6,397 nt of DNA from Candidatus Uhrbacteria bacterium (GTDB lineage: Bacteria > Patescibacteriota > Patescibacteriia > UBA9934 > UBA9568): assembly GCA_003497135.1 (NCBI GenBank), contig DNKR01000002.1, forward strand, positions 682 to 7,078, given 5' to 3'. The notes under the pieces were generated by a model. It ran no database searches, was not told the origin of the DNA, and saw nothing but the letters and a program-made list of their open reading frames with translations. Shown one piece after another: positions 1 through 6,382 of this stretch; position 1 is the first letter of the stretch; each line of letters begins with the position of its first letter. The position numbers and the translations under genes were made by a program.

Positions 1-36
1 AAGAGGGGTTCGAGATGACGGAAGAAACTAAATTCC

Positions 37-3000
37 TTACTTGCTCTCAAACTTCCCTAGCCCTTGTTCCAATTTGCTTGTATCTGTCACAACCGGCTTG
101 TCGTCTGTTATTTCGTATTTCACGCCAAGCATGCTCATGGCTCGCGCGAATGAACTGTGAAATTCTTTGTCTGGAATCCATCCGCCTTTTGATGCGCGCC
201 ACCTGCCGTAAAAATCATAAATCGCTGTTGCTTCTTTTTGGAATTCGTCTTTTGTAAAATCGCGTTTATTTTTTAGCAGATCCTCAATGGATGCTTTTCT
301 GACATTTTCGTCCATGTGAAAATCTCCGTATTGATTAACAAGCCGCACTTCTGAAAGCATTTTTACAACAGCTCTGCGCGGGTTTGACACTAAGCCGGCG
401 CTGTTTAAATACTTAACGCGCGACACATCGTTTCCGCGGGCATGCTTAATGAACCAACCGATTTCAAGATCCTCTCCAATGATTGCATCCGAGTTATATC
501 CGCCGACAGCGGCATACGCGCCAGAGCTGTACGCTGAGTTGCGGCCGACAAGATCAGGCGACTTCATGTATTTAAAACGAAACGCTGTGTCAAAGTAATG
601 CCATAGCCGTTGCGCGGCATGAAACAATGGAAACTGCTTGTACGCTTCAACAGGATAATCCCATTTGCCGCCGACAGCATCAAGGCGAGGATTATTACGG
701 AACGCTTTTGCAAGCTCTGTTGCGTAGTTGCGGCGAATTTTTACAAGGTCAGCGTCATTGCTTGCAATAACAATCGGCTTTTTCTTTTTTGCTTTTTGCT
801 TTCGCAACAACACAGAATCAACAAGCTCTTTGCGCACTCTGCCAATTGGCGGTTTTTCGTTGTAAATTTTGTGCATGTAGACAATGTTCATTGTCGGGAA
901 CTCTTGGCGCATTCTTTCTACCACTCCCCTGATATTCCCTTGCGGAACATTTTTCGCGTGATTGTCCAAAATCACAATCTCAAATGTTTCATGAGAGTCC
1001 ATTGTCGCGTACTGGCGCAATGTTTGTTCTATATCGCGCTCTTGCGTAAAAGCAGGAACAGTTATGGAAACCTTAATGGATTTTTTCATTTCAGGCGCGT
1101 CTTTGATCATTTGTTCAAGTTCATTTGCGTATTCAGGACCGTTATCTTTTAAATATTCTTTGACTATCTCGCTGTCATCAGTAGAAAAATCAAGATCTTT
1201 GTTTTCTTTAATACTTGGAGAAAGCCGTACATCATAAAAATTGCGAGGCAATAATCCAAACTCGCTGTTGTCTCCGCCATAATACATAATGTCTCCTCTG
1301 GCGCTCAAATCAGGAAACATTCCGCGTTCAAGCGGCCTGCGCCCAAAGACAGGCATAATCATAAACGGATCAAGATGATATTCGCTAGGGGTTCCGATGT
1401 ATGTGCTAAACCCGCTTGTTTCAGGAGCTATCGTACCGGTTATTTTGTCAGTACCCTCGCCTACAGCAGTCGCGAGCATGCGCACATGCTGAATACCGTC
1501 TTCGGATTGCGTAAGCTGTACAGCTTCCGCGTATTTGCCAAGAAACACTGCTTTGCCGTTTTCGCCTACTGAAAAAAACTTTGCTGCCGGATGATCCTGC
1601 GGAATTATCGCATTACCGTTTGCGTCAAGATCAATCATGAACGCTGTATTTTGCGTCTCTACGCTTGCGGAAATCATGAGCTTTAACTTGCCATCCGCAA
1701 GCAATTGCTGGGCGTCTGCGGAATTCATGCCCTGAAACGAACCGTCCTTTGCCATTTCACCGGCATTCATTACAAAATTGCCTGACTCGTCAATGCCATC
1801 TCCGCCAGCTCCCCACAAAAGTTTTAACTCGTTCAAATCAGCGCCTAATAATTTTCCTGTTTCAGGATCAACATACATTGCAGTATTGTTGCCATACCAA
1901 AGATCGCGCTTCACTTGCGTGATCTGATCTTTGTGTTGATCAAGCCATTCTTGCGCTGTGTATGTGTGCGATTCCAATGCCTCGCCTTGAACAACAGATG
2001 CCTGCTCGCTCACAACAGCGCCTTTTGCCTCAAGCATTGCGACCGCTTCTGCTGTAAGACGGCCGTCGCTGTCAACCGGAAGCCCTTCAAGAATAGTTTT
2101 GTTTGTGCTGTTTTCTATTATATCAATCGTGCCATCCGGCTGGGATATTACATCTATATTATTTGGAAAAGTAATATTGTTTGCTCCGACTTGTTCTGCG
2201 CCAATGCCGGTTGCTTCGCCAGAAAGAGTTCCGCCGGCCCATCTGCGCAAGTATTCTAGAGCTGTAAGCCGTTCGCCGAATCCGCTCTTGCCTCGCAAAG
2301 CGTCGATAATCCCTTCGCGTTCGCCAAACGCCGCACCGACTTCTTGCGCAACCATTCCGATTCCGGCGCCGATTACAACGCCTTTCAAAACCGCTTTTGC
2401 AACTCTGCCTCTTTTGAATTTTCTAAAACTCCTGTCGCGCTCGCTGATTCCCTCAACTCCGCGAGTAAGACCATCGGAATGCATGTCTTGCAATTGATCA
2501 AAGTACGCGTCAAAATCAGCAAACTCCGCAGGGATCTGCGCCTTGCCGCTTGCCACAAGTTCGCGAAGGCGCACTCTTGCCTGTGCTCGCGCAATGTCCA
2601 ACTGTGTGCGCTCGCTCTCAACCGTTTCAGCTGATCCGTACGAAAGCAGATCAATTCTGCTTGAATCAGAAACGCAAATTCTTGCCTGCAATTGAGCGAG
2701 ATCGCTGATCGCCTGATTAAATTCCGCTTGGTTCAGATCTACGAATTCGCGCTTGCCGTCGCGCACATTCCAAAGAGATTCTATGTTTTGCAAAAATTGA
2801 TCGGCTCTTGCTGTTTGATGCCTGAATCTTTCCATTTCTACTCGTCGCGAATCGGTTCTGTTGTCAAAGGACATTCCTTTTGCCATTTCGCGTGCGTGCT
2901 GTTTGCGCTCGCGTTCAAGTTCTGTGCTTTCGCGCGCGCCAGCGATTCCACCGGCGGCCAATGCAGAAAGCCCGAATGTGCCCCAAGCCGCAAGACGGCT

Positions 3001-4323
3001 TCGCGCAACAGAAGGCAATACTTTTGCAGTAACTCCGTAAACAGTTGCGACAGCTATAGCGACCGTTGACTCGTTAACTAAACTTCCGACTCTTGTGTCT
3101 GTAATTCTTTTTGTGATTCTTTCAACAGCATTGAACTGCGCCTCGGTTCTGACCCCCATTCTTGCGCGGCCGATAACAAGATCAAAATCAGTATCCAGCG
3201 CATCAACAGCCGTCCCGTGCTCAACAGCGCGGCGAAGCTCTGATGCAAAATCAAAAATATTATCCGCATAGTTCACTCCGCTTGTTGCGTGTTCGCCTCC
3301 GCGATCGTACAGATCTGCGAGTATCCTGTTTTTGTTTTCGCGGAATGCCTGCTCGCTCATTGTTGGATTAGATGCATACTCGCGCAACAACGCCTGCAGT
3401 TCGGCCTTGATTCGGCCTTCTTCTTCGTTGCGCTCGCCGTAAACATGCTTTTCTTCGCCGGCGCCAGCATGTACTGACTCTTCGTACTCGTTCATGAATC
3501 TGCTTACTATTGCCTCGCGCGCGCGCCTGTCTTCGTCTGTTCTTGCCCCGTGCGCGCCAGCGTATACGGATTCTTGCGCGTAGATTTCAGCACGCACTCT
3601 TGACGCTTCTCTTTGTTCGCGATATTCGCGCGCAATGTTGTGATTCCATATGCGCCTGAAAAATCCGCGCACGCCAGTAAGCTCTTGCGCGCTTTGCGCG
3701 AGTTGCCTGTCTGCAGTATCGCGAGCAGATGCCTCTATGTCCTGTTGCGCTATTTCGGTTGCGACAAGCTTGCGTTTTTGCGGATGCGCAATATCAGGCG
3801 GCGGATTGAAAAAACCACCAGCAACCCCAACAGCGGTTTGTGTTTGTAAACCTGCTTGTTTTTTTATTGTTGTTTGGCTAGGCGGTGTTGGAGTAGAGCT
3901 GACGGCAGCAGATGCAAGAGCAGTTTGTGTTTGTGTATGTAAATCAGCTCGCGTGCGTACATTTGTACCTGGTGGCGTTGGAGGAGAACTGACGGCAGCA
4001 GATGCAAGAGCTAATTCAACATATGCTTTAATCTCATCGCGTAATGGATTTTGACCTCGTGGTGGTGGTGTTGTATATCCGTTTATTTCTAAAATAAGTT
4101 CATCTGCTTCAAGGATAATAATTTCCATTTCTTTATCAGAAAGTTTGCTAATATTAATACCCTTATTTTTTTTCCACTCTAAAATTGCTCTTACCGCCTC
4201 TTTATGTTGCGCAGCAAGATGAGGATTTTTATATTCAATTCCAGTGCGTTGCACTGTGTGCGCGCTTCTGTCTGTAGTTGGCTTGCTTTCCGTTCTCATT
4301 TTTAACATATCAATATTATGCAC
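37..4323 (-). CDS. Giant membrane-associated protein with C-terminal family 2 glycosyltransferase domain
   Basis: A 1428-residue protein. Seen in order: an AT-rich charged N-terminus (1-85); Pro/Thr/Ala-rich 30-residue repeats (105 to about 176); charged, probably helical stretches (185-415), with a motif ESV(Y/H)AGA at 251 and 282; two hydrophobic segments (about 418-436 and 444-463); another charged helical stretch (465-640); a Gly/Ala-rich hydrophobic segment (about 643-667); an unrecognised mainly polar region (670-1080); and a GT-A glycosyltransferase-2 domain (about 1082-1325). The domain shows VSITVPAFTQERDIEQTL at its first strand, SNDAD (DxD at 1190-1192), GRNSAYSSGAYAAVGGY (1260-1276) and the acidic GED at 1283-1285. 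By family knowledge it should transfer a sugar from an activated donor; acceptor unknown. No membrane segments follow it, unlike processive synthases. Only one cysteine (C550) is visible. The listed start is GTG, overlapping the upstream gene by 8 bp; ATG at 4308 or 4299 is also possible, and none has a Shine-Dalgarno. Fold assignment is firm, cellular role unknown. Confidence 0.85.
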   Translation of the reverse strand: MHNIDMLKMRTESKPTTDRSAHTVQRTGIEYKNPHLAAQHKEAVRAILEWKKNKGINISKLSDKEMEIIILEADELILEINGYTTPPPRGQNPLRDEIKAYVELALASAAVSSPPTPPGTNVRTRADLHTQTQTALASAAVSSTPTPPSQTTIKKQAGLQTQTAVGVAGGFFNPPPDIAHPQKRKLVATEIAQQDIEASARDTADRQLAQSAQELTGVRGFFRRIWNHNIAREYREQREASRVRAEIYAQESVYAGAHGARTDEDRRAREAIVSRFMNEYEESVHAGAGEEKHVYGERNEEEGRIKAELQALLREYASNPTMSEQAFRENKNRILADLYDRGGEHATSGVNYADNIFDFASELRRAVEHGTAVDALDTDFDLVIGRARMGVRTEAQFNAVERITKRITDTRVGSLVNESTVAIAVATVYGVTAKVLPSVARSRLAAWGTFGLSALAAGGIAGARESTELERERKQHAREMAKGMSFDNRTDSRRVEMERFRHQTARADQFLQNIESLWNVRDGKREFVDLNQAEFNQAISDLAQLQARICVSDSSRIDLLSYGSAETVESERTQLDIARAQARVRLRELVASGKAQIPAEFADFDAYFDQLQDMHSDGLTRGVEGISERDRSFRKFKRGRVAKAVLKGVVIGAGIGMVAQEVGAAFGEREGIIDALRGKSGFGERLTALEYLRRWAGGTLSGEATGIGAEQVGANNITFPNNIDVISQPDGTIDIIENSTNKTILEGLPVDSDGRLTAEAVAMLEAKGAVVSEQASVVQGEALESHTYTAQEWLDQHKDQITQVKRDLWYGNNTAMYVDPETGKLLGADLNELKLLWGAGGDGIDESGNFVMNAGEMAKDGSFQGMNSADAQQLLADGKLKLMISASVETQNTAFMIDLDANGNAIIPQDHPAAKFFSVGENGKAVFLGKYAEAVQLTQSEDGIQHVRMLATAVGEGTDKITGTIAPETSGFSTYIGTPSEYHLDPFMIMPVFGRRPLERGMFPDLSARGDIMYYGGDNSEFGLLPRNFYDVRLSPSIKENKDLDFSTDDSEIVKEYLKDNGPEYANELEQMIKDAPEMKKSIKVSITVPAFTQERDIEQTLRQYATMDSHETFEIVILDNHAKNVPQGNIRGVVERMRQEFPTMNIVYMHKIYNEKPPIGRVRKELVDSVLLRKQKAKKKKPIVIASNDADLVKIRRNYATELAKAFRNNPRLDAVGGKWDYPVEAYKQFPLFHAAQRLWHYFDTAFRFKYMKSPDLVGRNSAYSSGAYAAVGGYNSDAIIGEDLEIGWFIKHARGNDVSRVKYLNSAGLVSNPRRAVVKMLSEVRLVNQYGDFHMDENVRKASIEDLLKNKRDFTKDEFQKEATAIYDFYGRWRASKGGWIPDKEFHSSFARAMSMLGVKYEITDDKPVVTDTSKLEQGLGKFESK
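3832..4011 (-). repeat. 90-bp tandem duplication encoding Pro-rich 30-residue repeats
   Basis: Two adjacent 90-bp units (4011-3922 and 3921-3832) inside the giant gene encode residues 105-134 and 135-164. Both begin ALASAAVSS, followed by PPTPP or TPTPP, and end in a QTQT run. The stretch gacggcagcagatgcaagag is identical at 3901-3920 and 3991-4010, so the duplication is visible in DNA and not only in protein. A third, diverged unit follows (AVGVAGGFFNPPP, 164-176). The protein segment is probably a disordered linker or stalk; its function is not known. Confidence 0.85.
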
Positions 4324-4624
4324 CTATTAGATATGTGTTGCGAAATTGCATTAATGCGGACGCAACAATAGTCGGCATGTCACTGATGTGTTGCGATAAA
4401 AACAACTGCTTTTCTTCGTCGCCTGCGCCCTTGCTTAACATTTGTTCAAACTCTTCCAGCTTTTCCGGCGGCAATGCGGCGATTATTTCCGCGTTAATCC
4501 TTTGCTCTGCCCTTACAATAAGATCTTTTTTAACTTGCTCTAACACATCCGGCTCTAAATTTGAAAGGCCTTTTTCCACTATTAATTTATCAACAAAACT
4601 CTCTAAAGTTAAAGCTTCTTGCAT
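4316..4624 (-). CDS. Small DUF5663-like protein, function unknown
   Basis: A 102-residue, acidic, predicted all-helical soluble protein without signal peptide or membrane segment. The layout matches what I know of DUF5663: an N-terminal helix ending in a short turn (FVDKLIVEKGLSNLEPDVLEQV, residues 10-31), a helix with an Arg-Ile pair (AEQRINAEIIAAL, 39-51), PPEKLEEFEQML (52-63), and a C-terminal segment FLSQHISDMPTIVASAL (75-91). This family is widespread in Candidate Phyla Radiation genomes and has no established role. Its last 8 bases overlap the listed GTG start of the giant glycosyltransferase gene, so the two are very likely cotranscribed and translationally coupled. It begins 29 bp downstream of an extended -10 promoter and has no recognisable Shine-Dalgarno. 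The family name comes from pattern memory, not a search; the gene itself is secure. Confidence 0.8.
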   Translation of the reverse strand: MQEALTLESFVDKLIVEKGLSNLEPDVLEQVKKDLIVRAEQRINAEIIAALPPEKLEEFEQMLSKGAGDEEKQLFLSQHISDMPTIVASALMQFRNTYLIGA

Positions 4625-4652
4625 AAAATTAGCTTAAAAATAATTCGCTTAT

Positions 4653-4661
4653 ATTATAGCA
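4653..4661 (-). promoter_or_regulatory. Extended -10 promoter of the DUF5663-like/giant glycosyltransferase operon
   Basis: On the minus strand this reads TGCTATAAT, a perfect extended -10 (TGnTATAAT). No convincing -35 lies 16-18 bp upstream, which extended -10 promoters tolerate. Transcription would start near 4646, giving a leader of roughly 22 nt before the ATG at 4624. The surrounding 14-mer TTTGTGCTATAATA recurs with one change ahead of the transporter gene. Confidence 0.75.
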
Positions 4662-4665
4662 CAAA

Positions 4666-4678
4666 CTGGCAAAACCAG
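4666..4678 (-). terminator. Weak hairpin after the transporter gene, possible terminator
   Basis: The minus strand reads CTGG-TTTTG-CCAG followed by TTTGTG, a 4-bp stem with a very short interrupted T tract, 17 bp after the transporter stop codon. It sits immediately upstream of the next promoter, which is the right place for a terminator. The stem is too short for confidence, so partial read-through into the operon below is plausible. Confidence 0.25.
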
Positions 4679-4694
4679 CCCATTCGGACAGTGT

Positions 4695-5585
4695 TTATAC
4701 AAGCAAAATATAAATGCCGAAAAACATTATTGCCGCTCCTAGAAATTTTTTAATAAGAGTCCTAACCGAGATATCCTCCTTGATGATTTTTGGAATAAAA
4801 AGAGTCAAAAATACACCCATGACAATCGCATAAAAAGATTGCACCTGCATTACAACAGTAACAAGCCCTGCAGATGGCGCGATCGCGAGCGCTTTTTTGA
4901 TGCTCATCTGGCCGAAGAAATCCAAAACATTATTCCAAAAAAACCAATTATATTTTTGAACAGACGCGCTCTTAATCCCTTCTATGACTTGTCTGCGCAT
5001 GGAAGGAATAATAAACAATGTTAATCCAGACAACGCTGAACCGAGATTGTCAAGCATGAAATAATCCCAGAACGGCATTTTTTCAAGTCCAAAATCAATA
5101 AACAAAGTCATTACTGACCACATTATAATTGCTATCAATATCATTCCGAATCCTTTTATGAGTACGCCTTTGGATTTTTCAAAAGAAATAATTGTCGCGC
5201 CAACTAAAACTATCGCGAAACCAAATAACTCGTTTAATGAAAGCGCTTGCCCCAAAAACACAAAAGCCAAAATTAATGTGACAACCGGTATAAGTTTGAA
5301 AAGAATTACAAGAGAGGAAGTGTCCCCTTGTTCAAGCGCTTTTCCATAAAATCCGTATGAATAGATAAGAGTCATGCCGGTTGCGATCGGTATCAGTGAA
5401 TATGCGTTTAATTCCGGCGCTCCGACAAATAATAAAATCGCTGCAAAGAAAAGCCAACTTGTGATCGTTAAAAAGAAAACATAATCAATAATTCCTTTTG
5501 AATACTTGCCAAGTATGTATTTGTCCACGAAATTGGACGATACCCAAAATAGCGGCGCTATCAATGTATAAAATATCCAGTTCAT
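4695..5585 (-). CDS. DMT-superfamily transporter, EamA type, ten membrane helices
   Basis: A 296-residue integral membrane protein, the usual length for EamA/DMT permeases, built as two five-helix repeats. Repeat 1 (about 3-134) includes YGFYGKALEQGDTSSLVILFKLIPVVTLILAFVFLGQ and LNELFGFAIVLVGATII, the typical helix 3-5 pattern with a small-residue turn and a conserved Pro (P100). Repeat 2 (about 142-296) ends with KALAIAPSAGLVTVVMQVQSFYAIVMGVFLTL and FLGAAIMFFGIYILL. Family members move small metabolites such as amino acids, nucleosides or sugars across the cytoplasmic membrane, usually by exchange or proton coupling. The substrate cannot be read from this sequence. In an organism with small biosynthetic capacity, uptake or exchange of a metabolite is reasonable (inference). 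The ATG at 5585 begins directly at the first helix and has no Shine-Dalgarno. It appears monocistronic, with its own promoter upstream. Confidence 0.9.
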   Translation of the reverse strand: MNWIFYTLIAPLFWVSSNFVDKYILGKYSKGIIDYVFFLTITSWLFFAAILLFVGAPELNAYSLIPIATGMTLIYSYGFYGKALEQGDTSSLVILFKLIPVVTLILAFVFLGQALSLNELFGFAIVLVGATIISFEKSKGVLIKGFGMILIAIIMWSVMTLFIDFGLEKMPFWDYFMLDNLGSALSGLTLFIIPSMRRQVIEGIKSASVQKYNWFFWNNVLDFFGQMSIKKALAIAPSAGLVTVVMQVQSFYAIVMGVFLTLFIPKIIKEDISVRTLIKKFLGAAIMFFGIYILLV

Positions 5586-5621
5586 AATTTTTGAATATCT
5601 TTAATGAGAAATTGGCGTAAG

Positions 5622-5639
5622 TATCATGCGGATATCATG
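5622..5639. repeat. TATCATG direct repeat, 11-bp spacing, in the transporter leader
   Basis: The heptamer tatcatg occurs at 5622-5628 and 5633-5639, about one helical turn apart, between the transporter promoter and its start codon. A repressor or activator half-site pair could look like this, but so could chance in AT-rich DNA. No regulator gene is adjacent. Confidence 0.3.
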
Positions 5640-5659
5640 TCAAAATTCGCCCACGCATT

Positions 5660-5668
5660 ATTGTAGCA
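5660..5668 (-). promoter_or_regulatory. Extended -10 promoter of the transporter gene
   Basis: The minus strand reads TGCTACAAT, an extended -10 with one departure from TATAAT. A weak TTATCA lies 19 bp upstream as a possible -35. The predicted start near 5653 gives a leader of roughly 68 nt before the ATG at 5585. It lies just downstream of the PilZ-like gene's terminator, consistent with a new transcription unit. Confidence 0.65.
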
Positions 5669-5704
5669 CAAATGTGGAAAAAATTGATAAACCGTCATTC
5701 TGAC

Positions 5705-5740
5705 AAAAAAATCATGCGCAGAGCTTATTTTGCTCCGCGC
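5705..5740 (-). terminator. Intrinsic terminator of the PilZ-like gene, stop codon in the loop
   Basis: On the minus strand GCGCGGAGC (5740-5732) pairs with GCTCTGCGC (5724-5716), giving a 9-bp stem with one G-U pair and a 7-nt loop AAAATAA. A run of seven T (5711-5705) follows after four bases. The loop includes the TAA stop codon, so the 5' arm is coding sequence for the final Arg-Gly-Ala codons. Strong GC stem plus T tract makes this a good rho-independent terminator. Confidence 0.8.
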
Positions 5741-6228
5741 ACGCGCGATGTGTTCGCTGTTTTCTCGAGCCTTGCGCCCTCAAGATCCTCTACTCCAACA
5801 GACGATCTGTGAAAAGTATGGTGAACCGATTCTGCTTCGGGTTCAATTACGCTATTGCTTCCTGCAAAACGAATCTGGCGCAACAGCCGTTTAAGCTGAT
5901 TTGCTGACTCATCGTTCATTGCGGTAAAGCTAACATCAAACCCTTCGCGGCCTGATGAATGCTTCCGTGCGAGAACAACGGTACAGGTGATTCTTGATCC
6001 GCCGCCGGCAACACGCATGTTTTCAGCAAGCGGAAGAACAACCATTAGTTCTGTTCCAACAGTCGGCCTGCGATGCGTTGCAACAAAGCAACCTGCTTCA
6101 GAAAGCTCGCAAACATCTGCTTGGTTCGCGTTCGGATTCCACCTGCCGTCTCCGCGCCGTTCATGAAGAAGGCACAGAACAAACCGCGTTCTATCGTTAC
6201 GCTCGTGTTGTTTGCTTGTCTTAATCAT
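5725..6228 (-). CDS. PilZ-like domain protein
   Basis: A 167-residue soluble protein. Residues 8-118 have the PilZ beta-barrel layout: an Arg-rich N-terminus (HERNDRTRF, 8-16); VCELSEAGCFVAT (39-51), corresponding to the family's (D/N)xSxxG strand; PTVGTELMVVLPL (55-67); ITCTVVLARK (80-89); and GREGFDVSF (93-101), followed by the helix NDESANQLKRLLRQI. PilZ domains bind cyclic di-GMP and adjust motility, pili or polysaccharide production. Here the binding motifs are imperfect: the arginines are at 10, 13 and 15, not in a strict RxxxR, and the DxSxxG site reads ExSxxG (41-46). Nucleotide binding is therefore doubtful. The tail from 122 onward matches nothing I recognise and looks disordered. 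The ATG is fixed by a strong Shine-Dalgarno, the only one in the window. The gene ends in its own terminator. No diguanylate cyclase is in view. Confidence 0.7.
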   Translation of the reverse strand: MIKTSKQHERNDRTRFVLCLLHERRGDGRWNPNANQADVCELSEAGCFVATHRRPTVGTELMVVLPLAENMRVAGGGSRITCTVVLARKHSSGREGFDVSFTAMNDESANQLKRLLRQIRFAGSNSVIEPEAESVHHTFHRSSVGVEDLEGARLEKTANTSRVRGAK

Positions 6229-6233
6229 GTACG

Positions 6234-6240
6234 CCTCCTA
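6234..6240 (-). promoter_or_regulatory. Strong Shine-Dalgarno of the PilZ-like gene
   Basis: The minus strand reads TAGGAGG, then five bases (CGTAC), then ATG at 6228. This fixes the start codon and contrasts with the other three genes, none of which has a recognisable Shine-Dalgarno. Confidence 0.85.
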
Positions 6241-6269
6241 TTGCAAAGCGTTTGGTTAATGCATTTGAT

Positions 6270-6296
6270 GTTATATGGAAATTTGGAAAATGTAAA
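6270..6296 (-). promoter_or_regulatory. Weak candidate promoter for the PilZ-like gene
   Basis: The minus strand has TTTACA (6296-6291) and TATAAC (6275-6270) separated by only 15 bp, short of the optimum. No TG extension precedes the -10. It is the best candidate between the repeat block and the Shine-Dalgarno, but the true promoter may lie elsewhere, even within the repeats. Confidence 0.25.
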
Positions 6297-6304
6297 TGGA
6301 AAGG

Positions 6305-6382
6305 TTTTAGCTTTTAGGTGTTAGCTTAGAAGGAAAAAGTACCAGTATTCAGACCTACTAAGCTAAAAGCTAACAGCTAAAA
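6305..6382. repeat. Large imperfect inverted repeat, 25-bp arms
   Basis: The left arm 6305-6329 is complementary to the right arm 6358-6382 at 22 of 25 positions by hand alignment, with a 28-bp spacer (6330-6357). Transcribed in either direction it could form a long hairpin. No T tract directly follows the stem on the minus strand, so it is not a typical terminator. No gene lies within it. Confidence 0.75.

Noticed and set aside
349..1086. Processive polysaccharide synthase (cellulose or hyaluronan synthase type)
   Set aside because: The GT2 domain is not followed by membrane helices and no Q/RxxRW motif is visible after the ED motif.
1630..2075. EF-hand or dockerin calcium sites in the giant protein (loops at residues 751, 842, 898)
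   Set aside because: The loop at 898 has D-x-D-x-N-G but Gln at position 12, and the others fit worse. They are better described as Asp/Gly-rich turns.
2385..3269. Additional minus-strand frames at 2385-2654 and 3078-3269
   Set aside because: They lie inside the giant gene in another frame and show no domain or initiation signal. The main frame runs through uninterrupted, so they are not frameshift remnants.
610..4054. Long plus-strand open frames opposite the giant gene (for example 610-1152, 1915-2259, 2099-2497, 2692-3069, 3650-4054)
   Set aside because: Their translations are Cys-, Arg- and Phe-rich with no recognisable domain, they lack ribosome binding sites, and they lie opposite a coherent 1428-codon gene with GT2 motifs. 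They are antisense shadows.
4278..4637. Plus-strand open frame of 119 codons opposite the DUF5663-like gene
   Set aside because: Its translation is rich in Cys and Ser without family features, and the minus-strand frame matches a known family and has a good promoter.
5610..5650. Second promoter in the transporter leader (TTGACA on the minus strand at 5643-5638)
   Set aside because: The -35 hexamer is perfect, but at 17-bp spacing the -10 position reads TTACGC, and the extended -10 further upstream is far better.
37..6228. Recoded UGA (glycine) as in Gracilibacteria/SR1
   Set aside because: No gene contains an internal TGA over more than 1900 codons, and all recognisable domains are intact under the standard code.
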